A stretch of DNA of 64,000 bases from Thiemannella venezuelensis (GCF_014203605.1 NZ_JACHJJ010000022.1:26804-90803), one strand, 5' to 3'. Positions 1 to 9,148 are shown, counted from the first letter of the stretch. A program made the numbers and translations. Notes: generated from the sequence alone by a model not told the origin.

Positions 1-108
1 CGCCCCCCCGGCCCGCCCCCGCGGGCCCCCCCCGCCCCCCCCCCCCCCCGGCCCCCCCGCCCCCCCGGCGCCCCGCCCCCGCCCCCGCCCCCCCCCCCCC
101 CCCCCGGC
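1..108. repeat. C-rich low-complexity stretch at the window edge
   Basis: The first ~108 bases are almost pure C with scattered G and no A or T. No coding frame or regulatory motif can be read in it. It could be a genuine simple repeat or an artefact at a sequence end; the sequence becomes ordinary (CT-rich, then mixed) after about 110. Confidence 0.7.
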
Positions 109-236
109 TCCCTCGTCCTTTTCCGCCTCCCGTCCTCTTCCGCTCTCCGCCCTCTTCCGCCTTCCGGGGCGCGGACGGGACGGCGCCTCCCGCCGGATCG
201 TGATCGCCGGTCGCCCTCATATCGATCGATGCTAGT

Positions 237-259
237 ACTATCGTTTTAGAAACGATAGT
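237..259. promoter_or_regulatory. Perfect inverted repeat, candidate operator
   Basis: ACTATCGTTT, a 3-base spacer TAG, then AAACGATAGT: 10-bp arms with no mismatch, in an AT-rich island 54 bp before the hydrolase start. Geometry and A/T content suit a TetR- or MarR-family operator. No such regulator is adjacent inside the window; it could lie before the window start. Confidence 0.5.
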
Positions 260-312
260 TTAAGCATGGAGATGATGATGGGTTACAGAAAAACCTGCGC
301 AGGCGGGACCGC

Positions 313-1353
313 ATGGTGAGCCGGTACGTGCGGAGATCGCTGATCGCACTGCTCGGCCTCGTCCTCCTCGCCGCGGCGGGGGCGGGCGTGGTGATCGTCC
401 AGAACACCTACGACCTCCGCGAGGAACGGGTCACGATCTCCGGCGGTCCGCAGCCGCTGGACGGCGTGCTCGCCCTCCCCGCCTCCGGGAGGGGGCCGTT
501 CGGGCTGGTCGTCTTCGTGCACGGCGACGGCCCCGTCGACGCCACCCACGAGGGCTTCTACCGCCCCACGTGGGAGGCGTTCGCCCGCGCCGGCTACGCC
601 TCGCTCTCCTGGAACAAGCCCGGGGTCGGCGGTTCCCGGGGGAACTGGCTGGACCAGAGCATGGAGGACCGGGCGGAAGAGGTGGAGACCGCCATCGCGT
701 GGGCCCGCTCCCGCCGCGATCTCGACGCCGGCCGCGTCGGGCTCTGGGGCGCCAGCCAGGCGGGCTGGGTGCTGCCCAAGGTCACCGCGCGTGTCCCGGG
801 GGTGAGCTTCGTGATAGCCGTCTCACCCGCGATCAACTGGCTCCGGCAGGGCCGCTACAACCTGCTCGCCCAGTTGCGGGCCGACGGCGCGACGACCGCC
901 GAGATCCGCTCCGCCGTCGACCGCAGCGACGAGACGCTGCGCCTGCTGCGCGCGAAGGCGTCCTTCGAGGAGTACCGGACGTCCGTGGGAGGGAGGACGG
1001 ACGGCCTCACCGCGGACCGCTGGCGGTTCATCCTGCGCAACTACACCGCCGACGCCACCGAGGACCTGGAGCGGCCGGCGACCGCCCGTACCCCCACCCT
1101 GCTCGTCCTGGCCGGCCACGACCTCAACGTCGACGTCGCCGAGACCGAGGCCGTCTACCGCGACACCGTCTCCGCGCTCCAGGTCAGGCACTACCCGGAC
1201 GCGGACCACTCCCTGGTCCGCGAGAGCCTCGCGGGCTCGGACGTCAAGATCGCGCTCGCCGCGCTCTTCGCCCCCCGGTCACTGGCCCCCGACGGCTACG
1301 TCGACGACCTGGTGGCGTTCCTGCGGGACCCCGAGAAGGCCACGAGGCGGTAG
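313..1353 (+). CDS. membrane-anchored alpha/beta hydrolase
   Basis: 346-residue alpha/beta-hydrolase-fold protein of unknown substrate. Residues ~9-28 form one hydrophobic segment after a short basic N-terminus, so the enzyme is probably anchored with its catalytic domain outside the cytoplasm. The oxyanion region reads VFVHGDG, the nucleophile elbow GASQAG (Ser), the acid is in LVLAGHDLNVD and the histidine in YPDADHS, so the triad looks complete. The ATG is preceded by GGCGGG at 6-7 bases. Substrate and chemistry (esterase, peptidase-like) cannot be told from sequence. A palindromic operator lies just upstream. It converges with the ABC permease gene, leaving 67 bp between stops. Confidence 0.85.
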   Translation: MVSRYVRRSLIALLGLVLLAAAGAGVVIVQNTYDLREERVTISGGPQPLDGVLALPASGRGPFGLVVFVHGDGPVDATHEGFYRPTWEAFARAGYASLSWNKPGVGGSRGNWLDQSMEDRAEEVETAIAWARSRRDLDAGRVGLWGASQAGWVLPKVTARVPGVSFVIAVSPAINWLRQGRYNLLAQLRADGATTAEIRSAVDRSDETLRLLRAKASFEEYRTSVGGRTDGLTADRWRFILRNYTADATEDLERPATARTPTLLVLAGHDLNVDVAETEAVYRDTVSALQVRHYPDADHSLVRESLAGSDVKIALAALFAPRSLAPDGYVDDLVAFLRDPEKATRR

Positions 1354-1420
1354 CGGGCGCGGAGCCGTACGGGCGGGGCCGACCCGGCGGGGGAGAGCGG
1401 GAGAGCGGCACGGGCCCGGG

Positions 1421-4003
1421 TCAGCCGCGGATCCGCTCCGCGGGCCTGCCCAGCAGCGCGGCGCGGGCGGGCAGCAGCGTGGCGGCCAGCGCCAGGCCGA
1501 GCGTCGCGGCCACCATCGCCGCGTAGGCCGCCGGGGGCACGTACGGCAGCGGCGAGCCCGTCACGCCGTAGCTGAGCGCCACCAGCGTCGGCGCGGCGAC
1601 CGCCGTGCCGACGGCCACCGCGATCCCGCCCACCAGCAGCGCCTCCCAGCGGATCATGCTCAGCACCTGCCTCCGGGTGCCTCCGACCAGCCGCAGCAGC
1701 GCGAGCTCCCGCACCCGTGCCCCGGTGGCCATGACGAGGGTGTTGACCACCGCGACGGCGGTGAACACCATGATCATGCCGAGGGCCAGGAGGTTGACCC
1801 AGGCGCCCAGCTCCTGCTCGGCGTCCCGCGCGGCGGAGCCGCCCGCCCGGTCCAGGACCGTCAGGCCGGGAGCCAGTCCGCCGAGCCGCTCCCGCAGGTC
1901 TCCCGCTCCGGGAGCCGCCGTGACGAGCAGCCGGCCGGCCATGCCCGCCGCCGAGTGCCCGCGCACCAGGTCGTAGGGGAGGACGACGTCCCCGAAGCCG
2001 AGGCCGCGGTCGTAGACGGCCACGACCCGCGGCGTGGCAGGGGTCCCGTCGCCGAGGAGGAGCCGCACCCGCTCGCCCGCCGAGACGCCGAACGCGTCCG
2101 CGGCGAACGTGCTGAGCGCCACCGAGTCCTCGCCCAGCCGGTCCAGCGAACCCTCCCGGACGCCCAGGTCGATGCCGTGGACCGGCGTGCTCAGCCCCAT
2201 GGCGCCGAACGTGCTCAGCGTGCGGTCGCCGAGCTCCTCGTGGGCGCCGACGACCCGGGTGTCGATCACCTCGGTCACGCCCGCCACCCCGGGCGTCTCC
2301 CGGGCCGCCCGGGCGGCCTGCGGGGGCAGCCCCGGTCCGGTGGACGTGACGACGTAGTCGGCGCGGGCCCCCTCCTCGGCCTGCCGGGCGGCCGCGTGGC
2401 CGACGGTCGACTGGGTGAACAGGGTCGCCGAGGCGAACGCGAGCATCAGCACGAGCGGGCTGACCACGGCCGCCAGTCTCCTGGACTCGGCCCTGGTGGT
2501 GGCCGCGGCGAGGTAGCCGCCCACCCGGGAGACCCGGCCGAGGAGGCTCCCGGTGAGCGCCACGGCCCACCGGACGAGCCACGGGCCCAGCAGCGTGGCG
2601 GCCACCACGAGGAGCAGGACGATCCCGCCCGCGCTCGCCGCGGCCGCCGCGCCGGTCAGGAACATCGACAGGACGGAGACCGCCCCGCCGGCGACCAGGA
2701 AGACCAGGCCGGCGATCATCCGGGCGCGGCCCAGCTCGCGGCGTTCCACCGCGGCCTCGCCCAGCGCCTCGGCGGGCCGGATCCGCGCCGCCCGCCGTAC
2801 GGCGCCGCGTGCCGCCAGCCAGGCCGTCGCGGCCCCGGTGACGACGGCGACCAGCATCGGCACCGGGCCGGTGACGGGGGCGAAGGTCTCCGGGAACGTC
2901 CCCAGGGCCGCGAACCGGCCGAACAGCCAGTGACCCGCGGCGACCCCCGGCGGCACGCCCAGGGCGCCCGCCACCAGCCCGAGCAGCACCGCCTCCCGTC
3001 CGATCATCGACCGGACCTGCCGGGGCGTCGCGCCGACCGCCCGGAGCAGCGCGATCTCCCGCTCCCGCTGCCGGACGGCGAGCCCGAAGGTGCCCGCGAC
3101 CACGAAGACCGCGACCATGGCGGCGACGCCGCCGATGCTGCTGCCGAGCTGCACGAGCGTCTCCCGGCCGGCCTGCGCCCGGAGGTCCTCCGCGAACCCC
3201 CGGTCGGCTCCGGCGTAGGCCACCGTGTCCCCGCCGGCGGGCCTGCCCTCCGGCGAGACCGAGAACGCCGCCGCCGACGCCTCGGACGTGTCCAGCGCCG
3301 CGTCGATCCGCGCTTTCAGCGGTGCCGGGGCGCCCGGACCGAACACGCCGAAGGCCGAGACGCGGCCGGGACGGCCGAACAGCTCCCCGGCCCGGCCGGC
3401 GGTGAAGAACACCGCCGGCCGCCGGGCCAGGCCGGGTCCGGCGATCCCGCTCACCGTGTACTCCCGGACGCCGTCCCGGCCGAGGACCCGGACGCTCCGC
3501 CCGGTCTCCAGCCCCGCCTGCCGGGCCAGGAGGGCGTCGACGACGATCTCGCCGGGCGCGGCGGGTGCCCGCCCCTCGCTCAGGGTGTACGGCGTGAGCA
3601 CCGCCGACTCCCAGGCGTGGCCGAGCACCCCTGGCCCTCCGGTGAGACGGCCGTCCCGCCCCACCAGGGCGACAGGGAAGGCGAGCTCGGGCACGACCCG
3701 TGTCACGCCCGGCACCTTCCCGATCTCCCCGGCCAGCGAGGCCGGGACCGTGACGGGCTCGGTGAGCCGGACGCTCACGGTGGTCACGGTGTCGGCGCCC
3801 CTTCCGGTGATCGAGGTCCACTGCCGCCCGGCCACCACCACCGGCGCGGCGGCGTAGCGCTCCGGCGGCGCCTGCGCGCGCAGGCCGCTCTCCACGAGCA
3901 GCCCGCACGCGGTGACCAGGACCGAGGCGAACAGCAGCGCGGCGAACACGCCGGCGAGCGAGGCCCCGCGTCCCCGCAGGGTGGCCGCGGCGAGCCTCAG
4001 CAT
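1421..4003 (-). CDS. ABC transporter permease, FtsX/MacB type with two FtsX domains
   Basis: 860-residue inner-membrane permease. It begins MLRLAAATLRGRG, has a first membrane segment at ~20-40, then a large extracytoplasmic domain (to ~270), three membrane segments, a second half with the same plan and a final three-segment cluster: two fused FtsX units. Such permeases pair with LolD-like ATPases and move substrates out of the membrane or act as mechanotransmitters; the substrate is unknown. The start at 4003 overlaps the upstream ATPase stop by 7 bases, implying coupled translation. A longer open frame exists upstream but is Arg/Gly/Pro-rich shadow sequence. Confidence 0.88.
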   Translation of the reverse strand: MLRLAAATLRGRGASLAGVFAALLFASVLVTACGLLVESGLRAQAPPERYAAAPVVVAGRQWTSITGRGADTVTTVSVRLTEPVTVPASLAGEIGKVPGVTRVVPELAFPVALVGRDGRLTGGPGVLGHAWESAVLTPYTLSEGRAPAAPGEIVVDALLARQAGLETGRSVRVLGRDGVREYTVSGIAGPGLARRPAVFFTAGRAGELFGRPGRVSAFGVFGPGAPAPLKARIDAALDTSEASAAAFSVSPEGRPAGGDTVAYAGADRGFAEDLRAQAGRETLVQLGSSIGGVAAMVAVFVVAGTFGLAVRQREREIALLRAVGATPRQVRSMIGREAVLLGLVAGALGVPPGVAAGHWLFGRFAALGTFPETFAPVTGPVPMLVAVVTGAATAWLAARGAVRRAARIRPAEALGEAAVERRELGRARMIAGLVFLVAGGAVSVLSMFLTGAAAAASAGGIVLLLVVAATLLGPWLVRWAVALTGSLLGRVSRVGGYLAAATTRAESRRLAAVVSPLVLMLAFASATLFTQSTVGHAAARQAEEGARADYVVTSTGPGLPPQAARAARETPGVAGVTEVIDTRVVGAHEELGDRTLSTFGAMGLSTPVHGIDLGVREGSLDRLGEDSVALSTFAADAFGVSAGERVRLLLGDGTPATPRVVAVYDRGLGFGDVVLPYDLVRGHSAAGMAGRLLVTAAPGAGDLRERLGGLAPGLTVLDRAGGSAARDAEQELGAWVNLLALGMIMVFTAVAVVNTLVMATGARVRELALLRLVGGTRRQVLSMIRWEALLVGGIAVAVGTAVAAPTLVALSYGVTGSPLPYVPPAAYAAMVAATLGLALAATLLPARAALLGRPAERIRG

Positions 4004-4827
4004 CCCGCGGCCCCCGCCCCGGACGCGACCCCGCCCGCGACGGCGCTCTCCCGCCGCCCCGGGACCGCCGTACGGCGGGCGGTCCCGGGGCGGTGGCCGT
4101 ACCCGCCCAGGTCGGCCATGCGGCGCCCGATCGCATCCGCGCCGGCGGACCACGCCTCGTCCACCAGGGCGCCGCCGGCCAGGAACAGCACCCGGTCGGC
4201 GTAGGCGGCGGCCACCGGGTCGTGGGTCACCATCACCACGGTCTGGCCCATCGCGTCCACCGCCTGGCGCAGCAGGCCGAGCACCTCGGCGGCGGTGCAG
4301 GTGTCGAGCGCGCCGGTCGGCTCGTCGGCGAAGACGACCTCGGGCCGGGTCACCAGGGCCCGGGCGAGCGCCACCCGCTGCTGCTGGCCGCCGGAGAGCT
4401 GGGCGGGCCGGTGGCCCGTACGGTCTTCGAGGCCGACGCGCGCGACGACCTCCCGCAGCCAGTCGCGGTCCGGGCGCAGGCCCGCCAGCCGGAGCGGCAG
4501 CGTGACGTTGCCCGTCACGTCGAGCGCGGGGACGAGGTTGAACGCCTGGAAGACGAAACCGGCCTTCGCCCGCCGCAGCTCGGTCAGCCTGGTCTCGTCC
4601 AGGCGGGACAGCTCGGTGTCGCCCAGGTGGACCGTCCCCGAGGTCGGTGTGTCCAGGCCCGCGGCGCAGTGCAGGAAGGTGCTCTTGCCCGACCCGGACG
4701 GTCCCATCACGGCGGTGAACCCTCCCCTGGGCAGGGCGACCGTCACCCCGCGCAGGGCGTGCACCTGCTCCGTCCCCCGTCCGTACGTCTTCGTCACCGC
4801 GTTCAGGCGCACCGCGTGCGTCGTCAT
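3997..4827 (-). CDS. ABC transporter ATP-binding protein (LolD/MacB-like)
   Basis: 276-residue nucleotide-binding subunit. Walker A GPSGSGKS (~43-50), signature LSGGQQQR (~145-152), Walker B VVFADEPTG (~166-174) and the switch histidine in VTHDP are all present. It is the energising partner of the FtsX-type permease immediately downstream (7-bp gene overlap). The C-terminal ~40 residues, rich in Arg, Gly and Ala, extend beyond the usual family length. Its 264-bp upstream region carries a perfect 18-bp palindrome that may be an operator. Confidence 0.92.
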   Translation of the reverse strand: MTTHAVRLNAVTKTYGRGTEQVHALRGVTVALPRGGFTAVMGPSGSGKSTFLHCAAGLDTPTSGTVHLGDTELSRLDETRLTELRRAKAGFVFQAFNLVPALDVTGNVTLPLRLAGLRPDRDWLREVVARVGLEDRTGHRPAQLSGGQQQRVALARALVTRPEVVFADEPTGALDTCTAAEVLGLLRQAVDAMGQTVVMVTHDPVAAAYADRVLFLAGGALVDEAWSAGADAIGRRMADLGGYGHRPGTARRTAVPGRRESAVAGGVASGAGAAGC

Positions 4828-4984
4828 CTCGATCCTCGTTCCGGTCCCACCGTGGCTGCGGCGCCGCGGGGCGGCCGGAACCTGCCGGCTGGTGGCGCCG
4901 GTCGCCGCCCCCGCGGACGCGATCTCCCCACGACCGTATTGACCTGGTGACCTGCGCCGGAAGCCGGAAGCCTGCCGTATCGGA

Positions 4985-5002
4985 GGTAGGGCCCGCCCTA
5001 CC
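4985..5002. promoter_or_regulatory. 18-bp palindrome upstream of the ABC exporter
   Basis: GGTAGGGC-CC-GCCCTACC, perfect 8-bp arms. It sits between the flavin reductase stop (5092) and the ABC ATPase start (4827), about 160 bp from the latter. It could be an operator for the exporter or a short hairpin; there is no T tract. Confidence 0.3.
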
Positions 5003-5091
5003 GGCGGGCGGGGGGAAGGGGACGGCGGCCGCGGAGCGCGCGGTCCCCGCGTCCGCCCCGGAAGGCCCGCCGGGCCGGTCCGCCCGCGAGG

Positions 5092-5571
5092 TCAGGCGAC
5101 GGGGCGGTAGCGGCCGCGGAGCCGTACGAGCGGGGCGGCGGCGGCGTCGACGTAGTCGACGGCCAGGACCCGGGCGACGTAGAGGGTGTGGTCCCCGGTG
5201 GGGACGACCTGGACGGTCTCGGCCTCCAGGGCGGTGACGCCGCCCTCGACGACGAGCGCCTCGCTGAGCCCGCCCCGGTGGTGCGGGGTCCCGGCGAGCA
5301 GGAGGCGGGCGCCGGGGCGGCCGGGGGTGGCGAAGCGGCTGGCCATCGCCTTCTGCCCGGCCGAGAGCACGCTCACCGCCCAGCGGTCCCGGCGCAGCAG
5401 CAGTTCGTTGAGGTAGCCGGCACTGGCCAGGCTGACCATCACCAGGGGCGGGTCGAGGGAGAGCGAGGCGAAGGTGGTCACGGTGGTGCCCACGTCGTCG
5501 CGCTCGTCCCGCACCGTCACGACCGAGACCGCCCCGGCGACCTGCGCCATCGCCTCAGTGAACTCGCTCAT
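5092..5571 (-). CDS. flavin reductase family protein (FMN-binding)
   Basis: 159-residue split-barrel protein of the flavin-reductase-like (DIM6/NTAB) family, which reduces FMN or FAD with NAD(P)H for a partner mono-oxygenase. Diagnostic stretches are GAVSVVTV near the N-terminus, TTVTTFASLSLDPPLVMVSL (FMN site), FAVSVL-like WAVSVLSAGQ, and GDHTLYVARV with the conserved GDH loop. No mono-oxygenase lies next to it. Start ATG at 5571 gives the usual family length. Confidence 0.88.
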   Translation of the reverse strand: MSEFTEAMAQVAGAVSVVTVRDERDDVGTTVTTFASLSLDPPLVMVSLASAGYLNELLLRRDRWAVSVLSAGQKAMASRFATPGRPGARLLLAGTPHHRGGLSEALVVEGGVTALEAETVQVVPTGDHTLYVARVLAVDYVDAAAAPLVRLRGRYRPVA

Positions 5572-5642
5572 CCGCCCCCCTCACGCCGCACCACTCTAGG
5601 ACGGCCGCCGGGCGCCCCCGCCGCCGGTCCGGCTCTCCCGCG

Positions 5643-5674
5643 GGAAGGGCCCCCGCCTGGGCGGGGGCCCTTCC
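5643..5674 (-). terminator. Strong hairpin after the flavin reductase / before the OpuC gene end
   Basis: GGAAGGGCCCCCGCC pairs perfectly with GGCGGGGGCCCTTCC across a 2-base gap, 42 bases beyond the stop of the osmoprotectant operon read on the minus strand. A second, imperfect GC hairpin lies at about 5686-5715. No clear U tract, as is common in actinomycetes. Confidence 0.65.
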
Positions 5675-5715
5675 ACGCGTTCCGGCCCGCGGGAGCCGCC
5701 GTACGGCTCCGCGGG

Positions 5716-6639
5716 TTACAGCAGGCCGCTCTGCGTCAGCCAGTCCTCGGCCACGTCCTCGGCGTCCTCCTTGTCGATCGCGACGCGCTTCATCAGCGCG
5801 ACGAGACCGGCGGTGTCGAGCTTGGCGGAGACCGCGTTCAGCGTGGTCCTGACGGTGTCGTCGACCCCGGCCTTGTTCACCAGCGGCGTGATGTTCTCGG
5901 CGGCGAAGGCGTTCTTGTTGTCCTGGAGCGAGACCAGGTCGTTGACCACGATCTTGGGGTCGGTGGTGAAGACGTTGCCGACCTGGACGGTGCCGTCCTT
6001 GATGGCGTCGGCGGTGGCGTCGCCGGTCTTCTTCCACTCCTTGAACTCCAGGCCGTAGACGTCCTTGAAGTTCTGCTCCTGGCGGGACTGGAACTCCGGC
6101 GGGCCGCCGACCGCGTAGCCCTTGGCGACCTTGGCCAGGTCCTCGATCGTGGTCAGGCCCTCCTTCTCGGCGGTGGCCTTGGTCACGGTGAGCGAGTTGT
6201 TGTCCTCGGCCGCGGCGGGCTCCAGGATCTCCAGCTCGGCCGGGAGCTTCTCCTTCAGGGCGGCGACGACCTCCTCCTTGCTCTTCGCCGTCGCCTCCTT
6301 GTCGACGTAGGCCAGCAGCGAGCCGGCGTACTCCGGCAGGATCGTCAGGCCGCCGCTCTTGATCTGGTCGTAGAGCACCTCGCGGCTGCCGATGTTGAGC
6401 TTCTCCTCGACCTGCACGCCCTTGGCGGCCAGCGCCTGGGAGTAGATCTCGGCCAGCAGGACGTTCTCCGGGAAGTTGGCCGAGCCGATGACGACCTTCC
6501 CCCCGGAGGCGGGCGCGGACGCGGAGCCGGAGCCCGCGGGGGTCGCCGACGCGCTGGTGAGCGGGTCTCCGCCACCGCACGCGCTGAGAGTGAGCATCGC
6601 GGACAGGACGAGGGCCGCGGTGCCGGACAAGCGCTTCAT
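5716..6639 (-). CDS. glycine betaine/osmoprotectant ABC importer, substrate-binding lipoprotein
   Basis: 307-residue lipoprotein with signal peptide and lipobox LSAC (Cys ~21), then a Ser/Ala/Gly linker and a type II periplasmic-binding fold starting KVVIGSANFPEN. It resembles OpuCC/OsmF-type receptors for betaine, choline or similar quaternary amines (SANFPEN, IGSREVLY and a GGPPEFQ-type motif are typical). It is the last gene of a four-gene operon ATPase-permease-lipoprotein-type, 37 bp after the second permease. The exact ligand is not determined. Confidence 0.92.
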   Translation of the reverse strand: MKRLSGTAALVLSAMLTLSACGGGDPLTSASATPAGSGSASAPASGGKVVIGSANFPENVLLAEIYSQALAAKGVQVEEKLNIGSREVLYDQIKSGGLTILPEYAGSLLAYVDKEATAKSKEEVVAALKEKLPAELEILEPAAAEDNNSLTVTKATAEKEGLTTIEDLAKVAKGYAVGGPPEFQSRQEQNFKDVYGLEFKEWKKTGDATADAIKDGTVQVGNVFTTDPKIVVNDLVSLQDNKNAFAAENITPLVNKAGVDDTVRTTLNAVSAKLDTAGLVALMKRVAIDKEDAEDVAEDWLTQSGLL

Positions 6640-6676
6640 CGTGCTTTCCCTTCTAAAACGGGGGGTAATATATAGA

Positions 6677-7348
6677 TTATCGGATCTTCTGCCGCCCGCT
6701 CACCCCCGGGGAGACGAGGAACCGCTGCAGGACGCCGAACAACCCCTGGACCGCCAGCGCCAGCAGCGCCACCAGCACGGCCCCGCCCACCGCCAGCGGA
6801 TACCGCTTGGTCGCCAGCCCGTCGATGATGTAGCGGCCGAGGCCGCCCAGCCCCACGTAGGCGGCCACCGTCGCGGTCGCCACCACCTGGATCGCGGCGG
6901 TGCGCAGGCCGAGCAGGATCAGCGGGAGCGCGACCGGCACCAGCACCCGGCCGAGGACCTGGCCGCCGCGCAGGCCCATGCCGTACGCCGCGTCGCGCAG
7001 GTCGGCGTCCACGCCCCGGATGCCCTCGTAGGTGTTGACCAGGATCGGCGGCACGGCCAGCGCCACCAGCGGGATCAGCACCGGGGCGATGGTGCCGACG
7101 CCCATCAGCAGCACGACGAGCACGAGCAGGCCCAGCGTCGGCAGGGCGCGGGCCGCGTTCGCGCTCAGCACCACCAGCAGCGCGCCCCGGCCGGTGTGCC
7201 CGATCCAGAGCCCGAGCGGCAGCGCGACCAGCATGGCCAGCAGCAGCGAGAGCCCGGCGAACTCCAGGTGCTCGGCGAGCCGGAGCGGGATGCCGTCGGG
7301 ACCCGACCAGTTGGCCGGGTCCCCGAAGAAGTCGGCCAGCCAGTTCAC
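6677..7348 (-). CDS. osmoprotectant ABC importer permease (second subunit)
   Basis: 223-residue integral membrane subunit, about five to six hydrophobic segments, with the EAA-loop region GAYGMGLRGGQ-like (AAYGMGLRGGQVLGRVLVPVALP) that contacts the ATPase. Starts at GTG 7348 (VNWLADFFG), where GTGA overlaps the TGA of the upstream permease by 4 bases; the longer frame upstream is Gly/Ala shadow sequence. Role: half of the translocation channel of an OpuC/ProU-type uptake system. Confidence 0.92.
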   Translation of the reverse strand: MNWLADFFGDPANWSGPDGIPLRLAEHLEFAGLSLLLAMLVALPLGLWIGHTGRGALLVVLSANAARALPTLGLLVLVVLLMGVGTIAPVLIPLVALAVPPILVNTYEGIRGVDADLRDAAYGMGLRGGQVLGRVLVPVALPLILLGLRTAAIQVVATATVAAYVGLGGLGRYIIDGLATKRYPLAVGGAVLVALLALAVQGLFGVLQRFLVSPGVSGRQKIR

Positions 7349-8052
7349 GCCGCTCCCTTCCGTTCCCCCGCCGCCGGCCGGGCCTGCGCCCGCGCCGCCA
7401 CCCGCGCCGCCGACCAGGGGGTCAGCCACCGCTGCGCCAGCACCAGCAGCAGGTCGGCGAGGCCCGCCAGGAGCACGACCAGCACGATGCCCGCGATGAT
7501 CGGGGTGGGGAACTGCCGCTGCCAGCCGTCGATGAACAGGTAGCCGAGCCCGCCCCTGCCGACCAGCGCGCCCACGCTGACCAGGCTGATGCTGGAGACC
7601 GTCGCCACCCGGAGCCCGGCGAGCACGACGGGGACCGCGATCGGCAGCTCGACTCCGAGCAGCCGCCGCAGCGGGGTGAAGCCCATCGCCACCGCGGACT
7701 GCCGGACGTGGTCGGGGACCGAGGCCAGCCCGTCCACCACGGCCGGGATCAGCACGGCCATCGCGTAGAAGACGAGCGGCACCATGACGGTCGTCCGGGT
7801 GGCCAGGCCGGTGACCGGGATCAGCACGATGAAGACGGCCAGCGAGGGCAGCGAGTAGACCACGTTCACCACGCCGACCGTCGGCTGGTAGAACCAGCGC
7901 CAGCGGGCCCCCGCCAGCCCGAGCGGGAGCGCGGCGAGCAGGGCGACGGCCACCGGCACCAGCGCCATGACGAGATTGTCCGCCGCCAGTTCCAGGATCT
8001 CCGGCCAGTTGCGCCCGATCCAGTCCCAGCGGACCAGCGGCTCCTCACCCAC
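7345..8052 (-). CDS. osmoprotectant ABC importer permease (first subunit)
   Basis: 235-residue membrane protein with five to six transmembrane segments. The EAA loop reads QSAVAMGFTPLRRLLGVELP. It forms the channel with the next gene product. ATG at 8052 overlaps the stop of the ATPase gene by 8 bases, and its own TGA overlaps the next GTG, so all three subunits are probably translated in a coupled way. The C-terminal ~20 residues are Ala/Arg-rich. Confidence 0.92.
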   Translation of the reverse strand: MGEEPLVRWDWIGRNWPEILELAADNLVMALVPVAVALLAALPLGLAGARWRWFYQPTVGVVNVVYSLPSLAVFIVLIPVTGLATRTTVMVPLVFYAMAVLIPAVVDGLASVPDHVRQSAVAMGFTPLRRLLGVELPIAVPVVLAGLRVATVSSISLVSVGALVGRGGLGYLFIDGWQRQFPTPIIAGIVLVVLLAGLADLLLVLAQRWLTPWSAARVAARAQARPAAGERKGAA

Positions 8053-9148
8053 GGGCGCCCCCCGCGGCCCGGGCCAGCGCCGCGTCCAGCTCGTCGCGGG
8101 TCACCACGCCCTCGACCCGCCCGGCGCCGTCCACCGCGAGCGCGTTGCCCGACGGGGAGAGCAGCGCCGCGTCCAGCGCGGAGCGCAGCGAGTCGCGCTC
8201 CCGCACGAACGCCCCGTACGGCGCCGCCGGCACGCCCGCCAGCGTGCCGGAGTCGGGCAGGTCCTCGCGCGCGACCCAGCCCAGCGGCCTGCCCTCGCCG
8301 TCCACCACCGCCAGCCAGGGCTCCGCCGTACCGCGCACCGAGGCGGCCTCGGCGGAGACCGGCACGGTCAGGTCGGTGCGCAGCCGCAGGCCGTCGCCGG
8401 GGACGAACGACAGGCGCCGGATGCCGCGGTCGCGGCCGAGGAACTCGCGGACGAAGTCGTCGGCGGGCTCGGCCAGCAGCTCCGCCGGGGAGGCGAGCTG
8501 CGCCAGGCGCCCGCCGACGCGGAGCACCGCCACCCGGTCGCCGAGCTTGATCGCCTCGTCGATGTCGTGGGTGACGAAGACGATCGTCTTGTTGAGCTCG
8601 GACTGCAGCCGGAGCAGCTCGTCCTGGAGGCTCGCCCGCACGATCGGGTCCACCGCGCTGAACGGCTCGTCCATCAGCAGGACCGGCGGGTCCGCGGCGA
8701 GCGCGCGGGCCACGCCGACACGCTGCTGCTGGCCGCCGGAGAGCTGGAAGGGATAGCGCCCGGCGAGCCCGGCGTCGAGCCCGACCCGCTCCAGCAGCTC
8801 CATCGCCCGCGCCCTGGCCCTCTTCCGGTCCCAGCCGAGCAGGTACGGAACCGTCGCCACGTTGTCGACGATCTTCCGGTGCGGGAAGAGCCCGGCCTGC
8901 TGGATGACGTAGCCGATGCCGCGCCGCAGGGTGGGCGGGTCGACGGTCCGCACGTCCACCCCGTCGAGCAGGATCCGCCCGCCGGTGGCGTCGACCATCC
9001 GGTTGACCATGCGCAGCGACGTGGTCTTGCCGCATCCCGACGGGCCCACGAGGACGGTGATCTCCCCGGTGGGCGCGTGGAGGGTGAGTCCGTCCACCGC
9101 GACGGTCCCGTCGGGGTACCGCTTGCTGACGTCGTCAAATGTGATCAT
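8045..9148 (-). CDS. glycine betaine/osmoprotectant ABC importer ATPase with CBS domains
   Basis: 367-residue ATPase. Walker A GPSGCGKT (~36-43), signature LSGGQQQR, Walker B LLMDEPFSAVDP and switch histidine VTHDIDEA identify an OpuCA/ProV-type subunit. The ~100 C-terminal residues fit a pair of CBS motifs, which in OpuA-type systems sense ionic strength or cyclic dinucleotides; here VVDGEGRPLGWV and ALAVDGAGRVEGVVTRDEL are visible. The start chosen is the ATG at 9148 because AGGGG ends 6 bases before it; an ATG 6 bases upstream is too close to that site. First gene of the operon, divergent from the sigma-like gene. Confidence 0.92.
   Translation of the reverse strand: MITFDDVSKRYPDGTVAVDGLTLHAPTGEITVLVGPSGCGKTTSLRMVNRMVDATGGRILLDGVDVRTVDPPTLRRGIGYVIQQAGLFPHRKIVDNVATVPYLLGWDRKRARARAMELLERVGLDAGLAGRYPFQLSGGQQQRVGVARALAADPPVLLMDEPFSAVDPIVRASLQDELLRLQSELNKTIVFVTHDIDEAIKLGDRVAVLRVGGRLAQLASPAELLAEPADDFVREFLGRDRGIRRLSFVPGDGLRLRTDLTVPVSAEAASVRGTAEPWLAVVDGEGRPLGWVAREDLPDSGTLAGVPAAPYGAFVRERDSLRSALDAALLSPSGNALAVDGAGRVEGVVTRDELDAALARAAGGARG

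Noticed and set aside
266-319. 17-codon frame (ATG at 266) overlapping the hydrolase start
   Set aside because: Could be a leader peptide with coupled translation, but there is no ribosome site and no regulatory codon run.
1955-4204. 749-codon plus-strand frame over the ABC permease
   Set aside because: Arg/Pro/Gly/Gln-rich shadow of a gene with clear membrane segments and motifs on the other strand.
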